Part shown: in pieces, positions 61,901 through 64,000 of the stretch | How positions within the stretch are numbered: position 1 is the stretch's first letter | Layout of the letters: each line of letters begins with the position of its first letter | Assembly: GCF_018691265.1 (NCBI RefSeq) | Contig: NW_024881313.1 | Span: forward strand, 33,597,518-33,661,517 | DNA from: Tyto alba | Lineage: Eukaryota > Chordata > Aves > Strigiformes > Tytonidae | Length of the DNA: 64,000 nucleotides | Direction of reading: 5' to 3' | Notes under the pieces: generated by a model | Told to the model about the DNA's origin: nothing | Database searches by the model: none | Seen by the model: the letters and a program-made list of their open reading frames with translations, nothing else | Made by a program: the position numbers and the translations under genes

Positions 61901-64000
61901 CTCTATGATGTTTTCCTACTGTCCTGAGAACATCCTGTGTTTATAAAACCTAAATGATCCCAAGTTTTTTGGCTCTTCAGATATGCAGCTATACAGAAAC
62001 ACAACCCAAGAAATACTGTCCCACCCCAGTGAAAAACTGTGTGGTCCCAGTGGGAACCAGGTGTAATAATAAAACCAGTAACAATGTCAATCTTGCTGGC
62101 ATTGGCCTCTCCTTTGACAATTGCCACACATTCTTCACACATCTGTTAATTAGATTATCTGTTAATGCTTTTAAGACTTAAAAGTCATTGGACGCTGTTT
62201 GGTGTTTTAGATGGATTAGCTGGGTCAAGAAAATGCTCTATGAGCTTCCTGTATCACACAGAGGCGTGAGGATGGTTTCCTGAATAAAACCTGATAATCC
62301 TGACCCCTGAACTATTGCCATAGCCAATGGATCATTTCTGTGGTTTGCTAGAAGGTTGTATATATATCTGCAGAGTAGACAACTGAGTATATACATGGTC
62401 AGCACATACAAACAGGAGGAAAGCAGCATTAGAACCAAGGAGTTTAAATATTTTGTAGTCATCCCACTGATTTCTGCTCATTCATGTTGTCCAACAGGGC
62501 TTTCCTTAAGGAGCCTATTGGCGATAGTACTGCCTTCATCCCTTGCCAGTAAGATCAGAGAGCAATGTTCAACACAAGTCAGATGCAATTGTAAAATAAT
62601 ATTTGTGTGTTGACTTGCTTCTTTGTTGAACATTTACCAAAGCCAACTGTCAGTCTAGAGTTAATACTTTGTGATCTGTCAGTGAGCAGTCCGGTCACAT
62701 CTCCAGTAGAGTATTTCCTTATTAAACCCCAAAACAATATGAGAAGTTGAGTGTAGAAGGGTGAAAGTGGTTTTCCTGTCTGCACGAAGCCAAAAGCATT
62801 TGTATTCCTGAAGAAGACAATTCAAAAAAGCTGCAAAGTCATCGGGAAAAACATGCATATGTTCTTCAGATAAATACAAGTGTTAGAACATTTTAGGGGG
62901 GGAGCAGAATTGCCTAGGGCTCCCTAGCTTTACAGTCTGTCAAGGAGAAGCTTTATCAATAATTTATTAAGAGAGGAATAGTTAACAAGACAGTGCTTTA
63001 CGCAGGTACCATACACTCAGTGGGAACAAAGCACTGCAGTGAAAGGACCCAGACTGTATGCATGGCTGCTCAGGGGAGGAATTAGATTAAAGGCTGTGAC
63101 ATTGCCCTGGCTGAAGTGAAAGGAGAGCTTTAGAAGAGTGTGCTGTGCACTAGATGGGGAGGGTATCCTGCTGCTCTGCATGAGCTACTCTGGGCAGAAG
63201 AGACTCTTTCTCTACTCTCCCTTATCTCTAGCCCATGTTTTGGCTGACAGGACGCAGCCTTAGAGCAGGTTTCTGCACCTCCACTTTTCCTGAAAATGTG
63301 GACAAACTGAGACAGGGGCTGGGAAAGCTTCACTCCCTAATTTCAGGACACATAATTGATATTAAGCTCTTGACTGCTCCTTGCAACCCTGCAGGGAAGA
63401 TGCTCGTGGCTCCTAAGTGAGTCTGCTCCTTCTTGGTGCCACATGCAAGGCTTTGTGCTGAACACAGAGAAGTGGTACCACACTAAAAATTTATTACTCA
63501 ACCAGCTTAAATGACTGTTATCTTTCCCACAACCTGCTACCTATGCAATTGCTACCAGCCAGCAGGAGTGTCCCCTATGGGAAGTGTTTTCAGTGCTTTG
63601 ACATGGGATAGGCAATGGAGGTGTTAATGCTGTATACAGGGAGACATGAGAATTTGAAGAGGTTGGAGTGGGCCTGGAATGGCCAAAGATAAGAGTTTAG
63701 ATCAGTAATGTGGGCTCCTAAATGAACCCAATGGGAGAGAAGGAGGAACTTCACAAAGCACAGAAATACAGTCAGTGATGCGGGACAAGGAAAGGCAGAG
63801 GATCAGACTCCAGGAGAGAAATACAGAAACAGAAAGAAGACATCAAAGACTGCAGGCACTCAAGGGCAGCAGCAGCTAGTGTGGATCAGATCAGATCTAT
63901 TAGTTCAGGAAGACTCTGAAATTGGATCAGGTCATACAAATCCACCCCCTTCTTCCAAGCATGAAATGGAAATTGTACATTTGCATTGCCATGAAATTTG
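58992..64000. other. Non-coding unique DNA
   Basis: No gene, RNA gene or clear mobile element seen. Frames reach 85 codons and have no recognisable content. The segment near 62890-63000 has a G run followed by an AT-rich stretch, but nothing to assign. Confidence 0.6.

Overview
The window looks like 64 kb of bird nuclear DNA with no protein-coding gene that I can support. It is about 40% GC by eye. The longest reading frames (up to 170 codons outside repeats) resemble no protein family I know and have the random composition expected of chance frames. No tRNA, rRNA, snRNA, CRISPR array, operon or bacterial signal was seen. The avian assignment rests on several CR1 LINE fragments, including one ending in the typical (ATTCTATG)n tail, on LTR sequences of a type common in bird genomes, and on the scarcity of other young retroposons. 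The species cannot be named from the sequence. The window is either an intergenic gene desert or the inside of a very large intron.

Layout. 1-12.4 kb is unique non-coding DNA with a few simple repeats, including pure A tracts. 12.45-13.53 kb is a complete solo retroviral LTR on the minus strand with an exact 5-bp target duplication (CATAC). 13.5-20.2 kb is unique DNA with a long T/G-rich simple repeat at 15.75 kb. 20.24-21.48 kb is an old minus-strand CR1 that still shows reverse transcriptase motifs. 21.5-29.7 kb is unique DNA. 29.70-30.77 kb is a second complete solo LTR of the same family, on the plus strand, with an exact 5-bp duplication (TCTGT). 34.05-34.24 kb is a CR1 tail. 36.17-36.98 kb is the oddest object: an 805-bp element built from a related LTR, in which both outer ends are the LTR 5' end in inverted orientation and the promoter segment lies inverted at the far end. 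37-45 kb is unique DNA with stretches that read like conserved non-coding elements. 45-49.3 kb holds a cluster of very old retroposon relics. 51.59-52.11 kb, 55.40-55.56 kb and 58.78-58.99 kb are further CR1 fragments. 59-64 kb is unique DNA.

There is no gene cooperation to describe. The only recognisable functional sequences are the promoter and polyadenylation motifs inside the LTRs and any enhancer-like unique sequence between the repeats. The main points for follow-up are the inverted-end LTR element at 36.2-37.0 kb, the two opposed solo LTRs with unequal CpG loss, and several candidate conserved non-coding elements.
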